A stretch of DNA of 64,000 bases, from positions 1 through 64,000 of the forward strand of contig NZ_JQFW01000002.1 of NCBI RefSeq assembly GCF_000753865.1, written 5' to 3'. Position 1 is the first letter of the stretch. Every line of letters starts with the position of its first letter. A program made the position numbers and the translations under genes. Below, piece after piece: positions 34,078 through 42,607 of the stretch. The notes under the pieces are model-generated. The model had not been told where the DNA came from and searched no databases. It was given only the letters and a program-made list of their open reading frames with translations. This DNA comes from Alteromonas sp. LOR (lineage in GTDB: Bacteria > Pseudomonadota > Gammaproteobacteria > Enterobacterales > Alteromonadaceae).

Positions 34078-36243
34078 ATGACAGGTTCGCGACTCTCTTT
34101 TTCTTTACAAACCATGCGCAGTGCACCTGTGGCGGTGCGTGCACAGCTTATGTTTAAATCAGCCATGACACTAGCGCTTATAACACCGAATACGGCAGCG
34201 CTTATGACAGCGCTTATGTTAACAACGTTTCCAGCCTATTCAGTAACGGTTGAACAATCAGAGGTTAGCAAATTAGGCCCTAACGAATCAGATGTAGAGA
34301 ATATAGTGGTAAAGGCTACGAGACCCTACTACCATGATACGCTGGAGCGTATCCTTTCCCTATATAACTATTCTCAGTCTTCAGTTGCCGAGCCCACTAA
34401 CATTAATGATGTATTAGTTCAGTCCCCGGTAATCAGCCTTAACGGGCAGGGAGGGCAAATTCAAAATGTGAGTATTCGCGGCTTTTCCCGCTGGCGAATT
34501 CAAACTTTGTTAAACGGCGTTCCTATTTTTAGCGATAGGAGAGCCGGTGCAAGTGCTGGCTTTATACCTCCTTCATGGATAACTCAGGTGTCAGTTGTGC
34601 CTGGCGCAGCATCGACATATCTAGGTTCTGGTGCAATAGGCGGCGCGGTTAACATGCAGATTGCTACATCCCATGAGCAGAATCTTTATGTCGGAATGCT
34701 GAACAATGGTGAGACCCAAGAATACGGGTATGAAGGCTTTGCGGACAGTTCATTTACGTCCAATACTGATAAGCGCCATGCGTATGCGGGAAGCACTGAT
34801 TGGAAAGTCTCTTATCGCAATGCAGATAACACCCAGGATGCCAATGGCAATGCGTTGTTTGAGCAATTTGAGCAAGCTGCGCTATTTGTACGACATCAGC
34901 CTGAGCAATCAAATATCACTGAGGCGTGGTCGCTGTTTTCACACAATAGCAATGTTGGAAAGTCGAGCAGTGATTATCCACAAGATAGAGTGACAACATA
35001 CCCCAACAATACCCATTGGCTAGGCAAAGTCAGCGCGGTTTTCGATAACATTACTAGTAATGTGTGGTGGCATCAGTCTCAATTAGACACGCAAACGTTG
35101 CGGCCAGAAGCGCGCATTAATGAAAGCAGAAGCAAAGCATTCGATTATGGCAGTGATATTGGAGGCAGGCAGCGTGTAGGTATGTGGCGAGTTAATTGGC
35201 AAGCTCAACTACAAGGACGTGAAGGGGTAAGAATTAATGAAAGTGAAACGCCGATAACATCGCTAGGGGCTCAAGTAACACCCGAGGCGGCAATATTAGC
35301 TCAAGCTCTCTCTTCACAAGAGCTTTCTATACAAGAGTTTTCTTTACAAGAGCTCCCTGCACAAGCTGCGGAGACTGACGCCTTTAACATCACCACACTT
35401 GATGCCAGTGAGATTGGATTGGCGGGCGTGATGGATGCCTCAAGAACGTTCCAGAAGCTTTCTGTAGCGGTAGGTACACGCCTTGACTGGCAGTATCAAA
35501 ATCGAAGTGGATATAACGTAAAAAAGCTAAACGTTAGCGGGTTCACTGGTGCTAGCTATATGCTTTCTTCTCACTGGTCTGCAAGCTTATATGTTTCAAG
35601 CGCTTTCAGAAACCCATCGCTTACAGAACGTTTTTTCTCTGGAGTAACTCCTCGAGGCACAGTGCTGGGTGATGAGAACTTAGACACAGAGCAGTCTGTA
35701 AACATTCAAGGTGCGCTTTCATATAAAAGCAGACGATTATCGGCAACCACAGAAGTGTTTAGTCAAAAGATACATCACTATATCGAGCGCACAGAAGTAA
35801 GCGAAGATGTGTTGGAATATGTGAACTTAGACAGCGCCACTATTAATGGGCTGAGTTATACGGCTAATTGGGCACCGGATAATAGCAAGTTGTCTTTGCA
35901 GTTAAGCGGTGCTTGGATAAAAGGTGAGGACGAGAGCGGGGATGTTATCGCGGATATTCCCGCGCACAATCATCGGCTCACGGTGGGATACCAGCTGGGC
36001 ACTATACGCTTTTTTTCAAACGCGCTTTATCGGGCTAGTAAAACAGACGTTGCTGATGGAGAGCGGTCATTAGATAGTGTAGTGACCCTAGATATAGGGG
36101 CATCTTTACCGTTTAATAATAAAGTGAATGGAAGAGTGAGTATTCGAAACCTCACTAATCAACTTTTTTACGTGAGTGCTGATGACAGGGCGGCTTTTGC
36201 TCAAGGTCGCAGCATTCAGTTTGCGCTACGGTTTTTGTTTTAG
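34078..36243 (+). CDS. TonB-dependent outer-membrane receptor
   Basis: A 721-residue receptor. It has a signal region of up to about 55 residues, then a possible TonB box (ENIVVKATR) and a plug domain (INDVLVQSPVISLNGQGGQIQNVSIRGF, SVVPGAASTYLGSGAIGGAVNM). A beta-barrel follows that ends in the aromatic RFLF typical of outer-membrane proteins. Residues 411-430 are four copies of a pentapeptide (LSSQE, LSIQE, FSLQE, LPAQA) from a 15-bp repeat, inside what should be an extracellular loop. The substrate is unknown. It faces a PepSY membrane protein gene, a common partner of siderophore or vitamin receptors. Its stop codon lies in the 14-bp repeat array. Confidence 0.9.
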   Translation: MTGSRLSFSLQTMRSAPVAVRAQLMFKSAMTLALITPNTAALMTALMLTTFPAYSVTVEQSEVSKLGPNESDVENIVVKATRPYYHDTLERILSLYNYSQSSVAEPTNINDVLVQSPVISLNGQGGQIQNVSIRGFSRWRIQTLLNGVPIFSDRRAGASAGFIPPSWITQVSVVPGAASTYLGSGAIGGAVNMQIATSHEQNLYVGMLNNGETQEYGYEGFADSSFTSNTDKRHAYAGSTDWKVSYRNADNTQDANGNALFEQFEQAALFVRHQPEQSNITEAWSLFSHNSNVGKSSSDYPQDRVTTYPNNTHWLGKVSAVFDNITSNVWWHQSQLDTQTLRPEARINESRSKAFDYGSDIGGRQRVGMWRVNWQAQLQGREGVRINESETPITSLGAQVTPEAAILAQALSSQELSIQEFSLQELPAQAAETDAFNITTLDASEIGLAGVMDASRTFQKLSVAVGTRLDWQYQNRSGYNVKKLNVSGFTGASYMLSSHWSASLYVSSAFRNPSLTERFFSGVTPRGTVLGDENLDTEQSVNIQGALSYKSRRLSATTEVFSQKIHHYIERTEVSEDVLEYVNLDSATINGLSYTANWAPDNSKLSLQLSGAWIKGEDESGDVIADIPAHNHRLTVGYQLGTIRFFSNALYRASKTDVADGERSLDSVVTLDIGASLPFNNKVNGRVSIRNLTNQLFYVSADDRAAFAQGRSIQFALRFLF
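35308..35367 (+). repeat. 15-bp coding tandem repeat in the receptor, four copies
   Basis: CTCTCTTCACAAGAG, CTTTCTATACAAGAG, TTTTCTTTACAAGAG and CTCCCTGCACAAGCT are in frame and encode LSSQE-LSIQE-FSLQE-LPAQA. Confidence 0.85.
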
Positions 36244-36389
36244 AGTGATTGCTTCAAAAGACTTGCTTTAGAGTGCTTGTTTTAAGGGGGCTTTAAGAGA
36301 CTTGCATCAGCGGGCCTGGTTTAACTAGCTTGTTGAAACTAAAGTGTACTGACCAGGTTGTACTAACTAGACTGCTGCAAGCGAGCCTG
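36239..36389 (+). repeat. 14-bp degenerate tandem array, eleven units, spanning two convergent stops
   Basis: Ten units of exactly 14 bases and one of 11 follow each other without gaps: TTTAGAGTGATTGC, TTCAAAAGACTTGC, TTTAGAGTGCTTGT, TTTAAGGGGGC, TTTAAGAGACTTGC, ATCAGCGGGCCTGG, TTTAACTAGCTTGT, TGAAACTAAAGTGT, ACTGACCAGGTTGT, ACTAACTAGACTGC and TGCAAGCGAGCCTG. The loose consensus is TTTAAnnnGCTTGT. The receptor stop (36241-36243) and the PepSY stop (36363-36365, minus) both lie inside it. Confidence 0.8.
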
Positions 36390-36962
36390 TTTTTTCCGAT
36401 ATTTACTTTTCAGCGTGGTAAATAACATTACTATGCCAGTTAACCAAATGACAAACAAAAGCAAAGCGGCGGGTAGAAACAGGTAAAGCTTAGCGCCCTC
36501 AAAAAACCAACTCCCGTCGTGGATAGACTCTATGGTGTCGGTACGTCGATACGCTGTTTGCAGCACCGCGCCAGTGTAGGCGTTAAGCTGTACTTCCCAA
36601 TGATTATTGCCACGTACTTTTATGATGCCTTTGTTCGGTCTAATATCCAGTCTGTCAATGTCTTCCCAGCGCGTTAACTGGGCGTTGGATATGGTTTGGA
36701 CTGCCTGTAAAATCTGATGCGAACTTATTATGGTACTGGACGAGTTTGTTGCTTCTTTTAAAAGAGTTTGGCTTACTTTTTGGGTTGGCGGCTGGATCCA
36801 GTCTATCTCCTTTTTCACCTGCAGCAGCAGGCCGCTACCAATCACGATGATGACGGGAAGAAAAATACTCAAGGAGATCCACAAGTGAAGATGTCGACTG
36901 ACTTTTCGTAGTTTGTTGGGCATTCGAATACACATCTGAAACGGGCTAATACTATACTGCAT
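36363..36962 (-). CDS. PepSY-domain membrane protein opposite the TonB receptor
   Basis: A 199-residue protein with an N-terminal helix after a basic segment (KVSRHLHLWISLSIFLPVIIVIGSGLLL), a periplasmic PepSY-like domain (TRWEDIDRLDIRPNKGIIKV, HWEVQLNAYTGAVL), the HDGSWFFEGAKLYLFLPAALLL segment and a final helix. The conserved HLHLW His residues in the first helix are typical of PepSY-TM proteins. The start may be internal at MPNKLRK. Its last nine residues are encoded by units of the 14-bp array. Proteins of this type beside TonB receptors may reduce or release the imported metal chelate; that is inference. Confidence 0.78.
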   Translation of the reverse strand: MQYSISPFQMCIRMPNKLRKVSRHLHLWISLSIFLPVIIVIGSGLLLQVKKEIDWIQPPTQKVSQTLLKEATNSSSTIISSHQILQAVQTISNAQLTRWEDIDRLDIRPNKGIIKVRGNNHWEVQLNAYTGAVLQTAYRRTDTIESIHDGSWFFEGAKLYLFLPAALLLFVIWLTGIVMLFTTLKSKYRKKQARLQQSS

Positions 36963-37004
36963 AGGGCTTTCAGAGTAAAAGCGGTAGTCATGCTACTGAC
37001 CGCT

Positions 37005-37030
37005 AAAAAACGGCTAAACAACCGCTTTTT
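37005..37030. terminator. Hairpin between the LysE and PepSY genes
   Basis: AAAAAACGG (37005-37013) pairs imperfectly with CCGCTTTTT (37022-37030). On the minus strand it lies just after the LysE stop and could terminate that gene. Confidence 0.4.
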
Positions 37031-37035
37031 AAGCG

Positions 37036-37653
37036 CTAAGTAAGCGCTAGCCAAATGCCCACACCAATCATAAGTGTGCCCGCTATTCGGTTCATTAACT
37101 GCACATTGTCGCTTTGCATTAATAAAGAGCGCATGGTTCGCCCACCTGATGCATAAATTAATAAGCAACTAAACTCTAGCACTAATATGATGGCGATTAA
37201 GCTAGCTAATTGATGCATCAGCGGTTGTTCAGGATTGATAAAAGGCGGCAGTAATGCAACAAAGAAGGCCCAACCTTTTGGGTTGGCAATGGCGGTTATA
37301 AAACCTTGCGAAATAAGGGCTAAACGAGAGGCCCGCTGACTTTCACCATCGGGCTTCAACGCCATTTTGCCTCGGGACAACCACATTTGCACGCCTACAT
37401 AAAAAAGGTACGCGCCTCCGATGTATTTAAGGACGGTGAATACGGATGGGTAATTGAGTAACAGTGCAGCCACGCCAACAGAGGAAAGAGTCGCTACTAG
37501 CCCTACCCCCGCCAGTTCACCAATCATCATCCATAAGGCACGTTTAACACCAATACTCATGCCCAGCGTCAGCGCAAGTGTCATACACATGCCTGGCGTT
37601 ATGGACACAAAGAAAAATGTGGGAATAAAAAGAGACAGCAAGCCCCAGCTCAT
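37036..37653 (-). CDS. LysE/RhtB-family amino-acid exporter
   Basis: A 205-residue inner-membrane protein with about six helices. The family pattern is clear: FIPTFFFVSITPGMCMTLALTLGMSIGVKRALWMMIGELAG near the N-terminus, KYIGGAYLFYVGVQMW in the middle, and GFITAIANPKGWAFFVALLPPFI. It probably exports an amino acid or homoserine-lactone-like compound. The frame extends to 37722, but the ATG at 37653 begins exactly where family members start. The gene is followed on the minus strand by the PepSY gene after 74 bases. Confidence 0.87.
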   Translation of the reverse strand: MSWGLLSLFIPTFFFVSITPGMCMTLALTLGMSIGVKRALWMMIGELAGVGLVATLSSVGVAALLLNYPSVFTVLKYIGGAYLFYVGVQMWLSRGKMALKPDGESQRASRLALISQGFITAIANPKGWAFFVALLPPFINPEQPLMHQLASLIAIILVLEFSCLLIYASGGRTMRSLLMQSDNVQLMNRIAGTLMIGVGIWLALT

Positions 37654-38017
37654 AAGAGGTATCCGCAGATAAAGAAAACAGGCGTGGAAGTTGCCAGAAA
37701 AGGCGATGGCGATCAATAACAAGTTGCGAATTGTTGTTTTTGGCCCTGTAAGAACTTCTTGCCCGTTGAAAAATAAGCAGAATATGCTCAGACCAACGTT
37801 TGGGTAATGAAATTAAAGCGTATATTAATCAGTGGCTTATTTTTTTTTGTGGACCGGCGTTTTTGGATCGCTTGTTGCACACTCTAGTTTAATGTTGAGC
37901 AAAGTAATCAGTAAATAGAGCTAAAAGTAAGCGGGCATTTTCTCTCGAGCACATTTTTTCTCGAAGAAAGTGTTCCAAAGAGTTCAGTGACTAGAAAGAA
38001 AAAAGGAGAACCTAATA

Positions 38018-38707
38018 ATGAGTAAGACTAAACAATCTAAAGTAGTTGTTATCACGGGCGCGTCTAGCGGCATAGGCAAGGCAACGGCTAAATCACTCGT
38101 GCAAGAGGGGCATCGCGTTGCGTTAGTTGCAAGAAGTGAAGATAAGCTAAACAGTCTTGTGGAAGAGTTGGGTAGCGAGAATGCGTTTTCAGTAAAGGCC
38201 GATGTAAGTGATTTTGACGAAGTAAAGAACGCATTTGCCAAAATAAATGCGCATTTCGATAAAATAGACGTTGTTTTCGCTAACGCGGGAACGGGCGCGA
38301 GTTCTCCAGGTATTGAAAAGGGCGACGTGAGCGATTGGTCAACTATGCTTGGGGCGAACGTGAACGGTCTTTTATATACAGCGAAAGCAGGGTTACCGTT
38401 TCTAAGAGAGAGCAAGGGGCATTTTATTCTCACGGGCTCAGTAGCCGGACGCATTGCTCTTAAAGGCTCGGTATACGGCGCTAGCAAGTGGTTCGCTTAT
38501 GGCTTCGGTCAAAACTTAGCCGAGGAAATGCGTGAATGGGGAGGGAAATGCACAACCATTTGCCCAGGTATGGTCAATACACCATTTTTTGATGAACCTA
38601 AAGAAGACAAACTGGCACCAGAAGATATTGCAGATGCTGTTAATTACGCATTATCAAGCAGCGACAAAGCGTGTGTAAGAGAAGTATATGTAATGCCAAC
38701 GTCGTAA
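38018..38707 (+). CDS. Short-chain dehydrogenase/reductase
   Basis: A 229-residue classical SDR. Cofactor motif TGASSGIGKAT (about 14-24), an Arg after beta-2 (LVARSEDK) that favours NADP(H), NAGTGAS, and the catalytic Ser (TGSVAGR) with YGASK. It is shorter than the SDR at 26582 and not closely related. The ribosome binding site is AAGGAG. It resembles the YdfG group of 3-hydroxy-acid/serine dehydrogenases in layout; the substrate is not certain. Confidence 0.9.
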   Translation: MSKTKQSKVVVITGASSGIGKATAKSLVQEGHRVALVARSEDKLNSLVEELGSENAFSVKADVSDFDEVKNAFAKINAHFDKIDVVFANAGTGASSPGIEKGDVSDWSTMLGANVNGLLYTAKAGLPFLRESKGHFILTGSVAGRIALKGSVYGASKWFAYGFGQNLAEEMREWGGKCTTICPGMVNTPFFDEPKEDKLAPEDIADAVNYALSSSDKACVREVYVMPTS

Positions 38708-38775
38708 CTTTCAGTTATTACAGACCGCGGTTCTGATTATTAGGCCCAAAGGTGTCAGTAATCACGGGAGAGCCG

Positions 38776-38991
38776 CTATTGCCGCTTGCGTTGCCTAAAA
38801 AGTCCTAACTTGATGGCAACGCAGGTGGCAATCAGTGTAGTTGTAAAGATAACTGAAACTCTTAGTAATAATTCAAGCTTATCCGTTAGTTCAAAAGAAG
38901 CAGATGACACACTTAATACGAGATTGCTTGTTACAGTGATACTAAAAATATAGGCCATGTAGCCAACAATCAACTTTACATTTTTTTGCAC
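38776..38991 (-). CDS. Small two-helix membrane protein
   Basis: A 71-residue protein with two hydrophobic segments (LIVGYMAYIFSITVTSNLVL and LLLRVSVIFTTTLIATCVAI) and a basic end (FRQRKRQ). The GTG at 38991 is preceded by a consensus AGGAGG five bases away, so I prefer it to the upstream ATG codons, which lack a ribosome binding site. I do not recognise the family. Confidence 0.55.
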   Translation of the reverse strand: MQKNVKLIVGYMAYIFSITVTSNLVLSVSSASFELTDKLELLLRVSVIFTTTLIATCVAIKLGLFRQRKRQ

Positions 38992-39045
38992 GGTATCCTC
39001 CTGATAGTCCATACCAATAAGGGCTCTCGCCACTTCCATGCTCAA

Positions 39046-39363
39046 TTAATTTTCCGCGTTCGCAGAGCAATCAATGTCGCTATGTTCCAATGTTAATACT
39101 AGTTTTAACGCTAGCCCTACCTTTAGCTAAAGTTCGTAATGCTAACGATGAATCATAAAAAGAGTAACTGGTCATCAAGACTGTTTTCTTTCTAACTACA
39201 TTAACCATGGATATCAACGAACGTTGAGCCTTATGACACTAAACTGATAACTCTTGCTTTTAATCGCGTTTTTTCGTCTTTGATGCGTAAATCTCTGTAA
39301 GGTGTGATTACTTTATGCTCAATTTTTTAAGACGATTAACCCTACAACTTGGCAGGCAAAAGA
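39046..39363. other. Gene-free spacer
   Basis: This divergent spacer lies between the small membrane protein gene and the dienelactone hydrolase gene. I see no convincing repeat, hairpin or promoter. Confidence 0.3.
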
Positions 39364-40269
39364 ATGAAAACAGATAAACCTTCTGTAACGATCCCTCAAG
39401 AAGCTTTTGATTGGTATGACGAATATGCTCATGGCGACATAGATAGGCGCACCTTTTTAACCCGCGTGGCCTCGTTGTCCATTGCGGGCCTGTCTGCTGG
39501 TGTTATTGGCAGCGCTCTTATTCCCGACTATGCCAAAGCTGAGCAAGTGTCCTTTAACGACCCCGCTATTAAAGCAACATACGAAGAGTTTCCGTCCCCT
39601 GAAGGCCATGGTACTGGAGGTGGGTATTTAGTAGTGCCAACTGAGGCAAGTGCCGAAAGCCTTATGCCGGCGGTTGTTGTGGTGCATGAAAATAGAGGGT
39701 TGAACCCCTACATAAAAGACGTGGCAAGACGTTTGGCCATGCAAGGGTTTATTGCGTTCGCGCCAGACGCTTTATTTCCCTTAGGAGGTTATCCAGGCAA
39801 TGATGATGACGGTAGGTCAATGCAGCGCAGTCTCGATAGACAAAAAGTTGAACACGATTTTATGGCGGCCGCAAAATGGCTAAGTCACCACGAAAGAACC
39901 TCAGACAAGCTTGGTGTGGTTGGTTTTTGCTTCGGCGGGTACATAAGTAACCTTTTAGCCGCTACCCTTCCTGATATGATTGATGCGGCCGTACCGTTTT
40001 ACGGTACACCTGCAAGAGAAGAGTTGCAGGCTCAAGTGAATGGGCCGCTGCTTCTGCATTTTGGTGAAAATGATAAGCGAGTGAATGCAACTTGGCCGGA
40101 ATATGAAAAAGTGCTGAAGGCCAACGGAGCAGAGTATACCGCTCATGTGTACGACAAAGCTCAGCATGGCTTTCACAACGACTCAACAAGTCGTTACAGC
40201 CCCAAAGATGCCGAACTTGCATGGCAACGCACCGTTGATTTCTTCTCGACTCACCTTAAAGCCTGTTAA
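39364..40269 (+). CDS. Tat-exported dienelactone hydrolase family protein
   Basis: A 301-residue alpha/beta hydrolase. The N-terminus carries a twin-arginine export signal (DRRTFLTRVASLSIAGLSAG), so the enzyme is folded before export. The catalytic Cys is in GFCFGG, the Asp in HFGENDKRV and the His in AQHGFHND, the dienelactone hydrolase triad. Members hydrolyse carbonyl-lactone or ester substrates; here the substrate is unknown. The ATG at 39364 is preferred over the TTG at 39349. A terminator follows at 40334. Confidence 0.88.
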   Translation: MKTDKPSVTIPQEAFDWYDEYAHGDIDRRTFLTRVASLSIAGLSAGVIGSALIPDYAKAEQVSFNDPAIKATYEEFPSPEGHGTGGGYLVVPTEASAESLMPAVVVVHENRGLNPYIKDVARRLAMQGFIAFAPDALFPLGGYPGNDDDGRSMQRSLDRQKVEHDFMAAAKWLSHHERTSDKLGVVGFCFGGYISNLLAATLPDMIDAAVPFYGTPAREELQAQVNGPLLLHFGENDKRVNATWPEYEKVLKANGAEYTAHVYDKAQHGFHNDSTSRYSPKDAELAWQRTVDFFSTHLKAC

Positions 40270-40333
40270 GTCGTTGAGCGAGTAAACCTACAAATAGTCA
40301 GCGAGCTCTTAACGTAAAACGTCTCAAATTCAT

Positions 40334-40358
40334 AAAAGCGCCTCTCAGGCGCTTTTTT
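40334..40358 (+). terminator. Rho-independent terminator after the dienelactone hydrolase gene
   Basis: AAAAGCGCCT pairs with AGGCGCTTTT around CTC and runs into six T. Confidence 0.9.
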
Positions 40359-40661
40359 ATGTAGAGCATCTTTATAATATTGCAGAGTGGTATAAAAGCA
40401 TGGAGATGGCGGTAAAGCCTTAACTGAGTTAAACTACGCACATCCGCATGAGCTGTTGCAGCTGTTGAATTTACGGTCGTGTTTCACTGATTTGGCTCTG
40501 CTTGTGCGCTGCTAGCACGTAAGCACCGTGCAATAAATTAGCGCAACGCTCGGCTCTAGCTCGGCTCTACTGCGACGCTTCGCTTGAATATAGCACTGTG
40601 CTCAAAAGGCCTTAGCGTAATCAAACACAATAACTACTTCTATCCTTAAAGGTTATCAATC
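40359..40661. other. Gene-free spacer before the DUF1456 gene
   Basis: The spacer holds a perfect 11-bp tandem duplication, GCTCGGCTCTA twice, at 40548-40569. No convincing promoter is seen. The sequence AAAGG before ATG 40662 may be the ribosome binding site. Confidence 0.4.
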
Positions 40662-41339
40662 ATGTTCCACAACGATGTTCTACGCCGCATTCGCTATGCG
40701 CTTGCTATAAACGATACCGCGGCTATCAGTATTTTTAAGCTGATGGATTACGAAATGGACATAGATTATCTTCATAGCATCATGAAAAAAGAGGATGAAG
40801 AAGGTTATTTGCCATGTAGAGACAAGATCCTTGCAATGTTTTTAGATGGTTTAATTATCAAAAATCGCGGTAAGCAAGAAGGACTAGCGCCCAAGGAGCT
40901 CGGCCCAAAAGAGCGCTTGAGTAATAATGAGATACTGCGAAAAATTCGCATTGCGATGAGCTATAAAGACGAAGATATGATTGCCGTATTGTATATGGCT
41001 GATTTCAGGCTGAGCAAAGGCGAGTTGTCAGCGCTATTTCGAAAGCCTGATCACCGCAACTATAAAGCGGCCGGCGACCAAGTTGTACGAAATTTACTGC
41101 AGGGTATGGTAATTAAGTATCGCCAAAATACGAAACCTCGCACGTCTAATCAAAATGCATTTGCATCAAAAAGTAAAGGTGGTGTTACGGCTAAGTCTAG
41201 CTCGTCTGAAACACAGAAAGCAGGCCCTAAAACCCTTAACCTCAAGAACTCAGGCGCCAAAAAGCAAACAGTCAAAAAGAAGAGTAATACCTATCGCGTA
41301 GATAATAAGCCCACCGACTCTGCGCGGAGTAAGGGCTAG
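40662..41339 (+). CDS. DUF1456 (YehS-like) protein with a basic tail
   Basis: A 225-residue cytosolic protein with two copies of the DUF1456 unit: NDVLRRIRYALAINDTAAI at the start and NNEILRKIRIAMSYKDEDMI at about residue 87. Each is followed by a segment like CRDKILAMFLDGLIIKNRG. E. coli YehS is about 156 residues; the extra 60 residues here are a low-complexity Lys/Ser-rich tail (SSSETQKAGPKTLNLKNSG) that could bind nucleic acid. The function of the family is unknown. Confidence 0.88.
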   Translation: MFHNDVLRRIRYALAINDTAAISIFKLMDYEMDIDYLHSIMKKEDEEGYLPCRDKILAMFLDGLIIKNRGKQEGLAPKELGPKERLSNNEILRKIRIAMSYKDEDMIAVLYMADFRLSKGELSALFRKPDHRNYKAAGDQVVRNLLQGMVIKYRQNTKPRTSNQNAFASKSKGGVTAKSSSSETQKAGPKTLNLKNSGAKKQTVKKKSNTYRVDNKPTDSARSKG

Positions 41340-41481
41340 CTCTTCTGCAGTTAGGTAGAAGTTGGCAAGGAAATCGATAGATAGCAGAAATGGCGGGCGA
41401 GCGGCAGTTGAAAGGTAAGTGTTCAGCGCACATAGTATTTCTATTAACATGGACAACTAATGTAAAGCGAGGAAGACCCTT

Positions 41482-42054
41482 ATGGCTAAAACGATAGATA
41501 CACCGACCAGTAGACATTTCGATAATGCAGATGGGCTTTGCGAAGAAAAAAGCGACGCAACAAGAGGGTTTGTTTTTAATCAAACTATGTTGCGAATTGC
41601 TGATCCCAAGCGCACCTTAGACTTTTATACCCGCGTGATGGGTATGACGCTGATAAAGCGACTAGACTTTGAAGAAATGAAGTTCAGTTTGTATTTTCTA
41701 GCGGCAGGGGATGACTTTTCGGATATAAGCGATGACGCAGAGATGCGCACACAGCAAACCTTCGGTCGCCCTGCGATGTTAGAACTTACTCACAATTGGG
41801 ACGACACCCCAGAAAACGCGTCTTACCACAACGGCAATAGTGAGCCAAAAGGCTTTGGCCATATCGGATTTCACGTGCCAGATGCTGAGGCTGCCTGCGA
41901 GCGATTTGAGTCTCTTGGAGTGCCATTTCAGAAAAAGTTAAACGACGGGTCTATGAAAGGCATTGCGTTTATAAAAGATCCCGACGGCTATTGGATTGAA
42001 ATTTTTGATGCCAGCAAGGTAGCAAAAACCTGCGCGCCGCATTTAAAAGGTTAA
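41482..42054 (+). CDS. gloA: Glyoxalase I (lactoylglutathione lyase)
   Basis: A 190-residue enzyme that converts the methylglyoxal-glutathione hemithioacetal to S-lactoylglutathione. Motifs are TMLRIADPKRTLDFYTRVMGMTLI, the metal ligand Glu in LELTHNWD, His in GFGHIGFHV and Glu in GYWIEIFDA. The first ligand is Gln (FNQTM), as in the longer, Zn-type eukaryotic and Pseudomonas GloA1 enzymes, rather than His of the short Ni-type. The added N-terminal residues match that longer class. Confidence 0.93.
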   Translation: MAKTIDTPTSRHFDNADGLCEEKSDATRGFVFNQTMLRIADPKRTLDFYTRVMGMTLIKRLDFEEMKFSLYFLAAGDDFSDISDDAEMRTQQTFGRPAMLELTHNWDDTPENASYHNGNSEPKGFGHIGFHVPDAEAACERFESLGVPFQKKLNDGSMKGIAFIKDPDGYWIEIFDASKVAKTCAPHLKG

Positions 42055-42104
42055 AACAACGCACCTGATATTTTGTAAGCGTTTCTAAGCTGTTTTATAA
42101 AAAC

Positions 42105-42131
42105 ACTAAAAGGAGCCGCGCTCCTTTTAGT
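42105..42131. terminator. Bidirectional terminator between gloA and the TonB-domain gene
   Basis: ACTAAAAGGAG pairs with CTCCTTTTAGT around CCGCG, a perfect 11-bp stem between two convergent genes. T runs lie within the arms. Confidence 0.75.
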
Positions 42132-42154
42132 ATTCTTCCTACATCCTCCCTTCG

Positions 42155-42601
42155 TTAGTCAGCATCGTCAGAAGACAACTTGTAGTCAAGCTGCACTAAT
42201 AACCCTGTTTGCCTTAATGCTTGGCCATTTTGAACCCGCGGCTTATATTGCCACTGCTTAAGGGCACTACTGGCACTTTTATCAAATACGCCTTCAGGTG
42301 ACGACTTTACTACCGTTATGTTATCGGTAGTGCCTGTTTCTGTAATATCAAATTGCAATACTACATACCCTTCAGTATTTGTCTTTGCTGCGTCTTCAGG
42401 GTAAGCCGGTGATACGTGAGCTATCGGTGAGGCTTCATTGACCTTAGCATCGATTGCCTTATGGTCATTTCCCTCAGCATGGTTTTTCGGCGGTGGCGGC
42501 GGCATATTGGCCGCAGCAGTATTCGCCATTAGCAATACGCTCAGTGCCACTGCAACGAATGCGGCTAGTCGATTCTGTGGAAGCTTATCTAAGGCCAGCA
42601 C
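42155..42601 (-). CDS. TonB C-terminal-domain protein in the BlaI/M56 operon
   Basis: A 148-residue protein with one N-terminal hydrophobic segment (LAAFVAVALSVLLMANTAAA), a short Pro stretch and a TonB-type C-terminal domain (VSPAYPEDAAKTNTEGYVVLQFDI, then SSALKQWQYKPRVQNG). It is the last gene of the BlaI/M56 operon, six bases after the M56 stop. Proteins of this kind occur beside BlaR1-like peptidases and may act on the periplasmic side, either as an energy transducer or as a substrate of the protease. The start is uncertain (GTG shown). Confidence 0.8.
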   Translation of the reverse strand: MLALDKLPQNRLAAFVAVALSVLLMANTAAANMPPPPPKNHAEGNDHKAIDAKVNEASPIAHVSPAYPEDAAKTNTEGYVVLQFDITETGTTDNITVVKSSPEGVFDKSASSALKQWQYKPRVQNGQALRQTGLLVQLDYKLSSDDAD

Positions 42602-42607
42602 GCCCTT

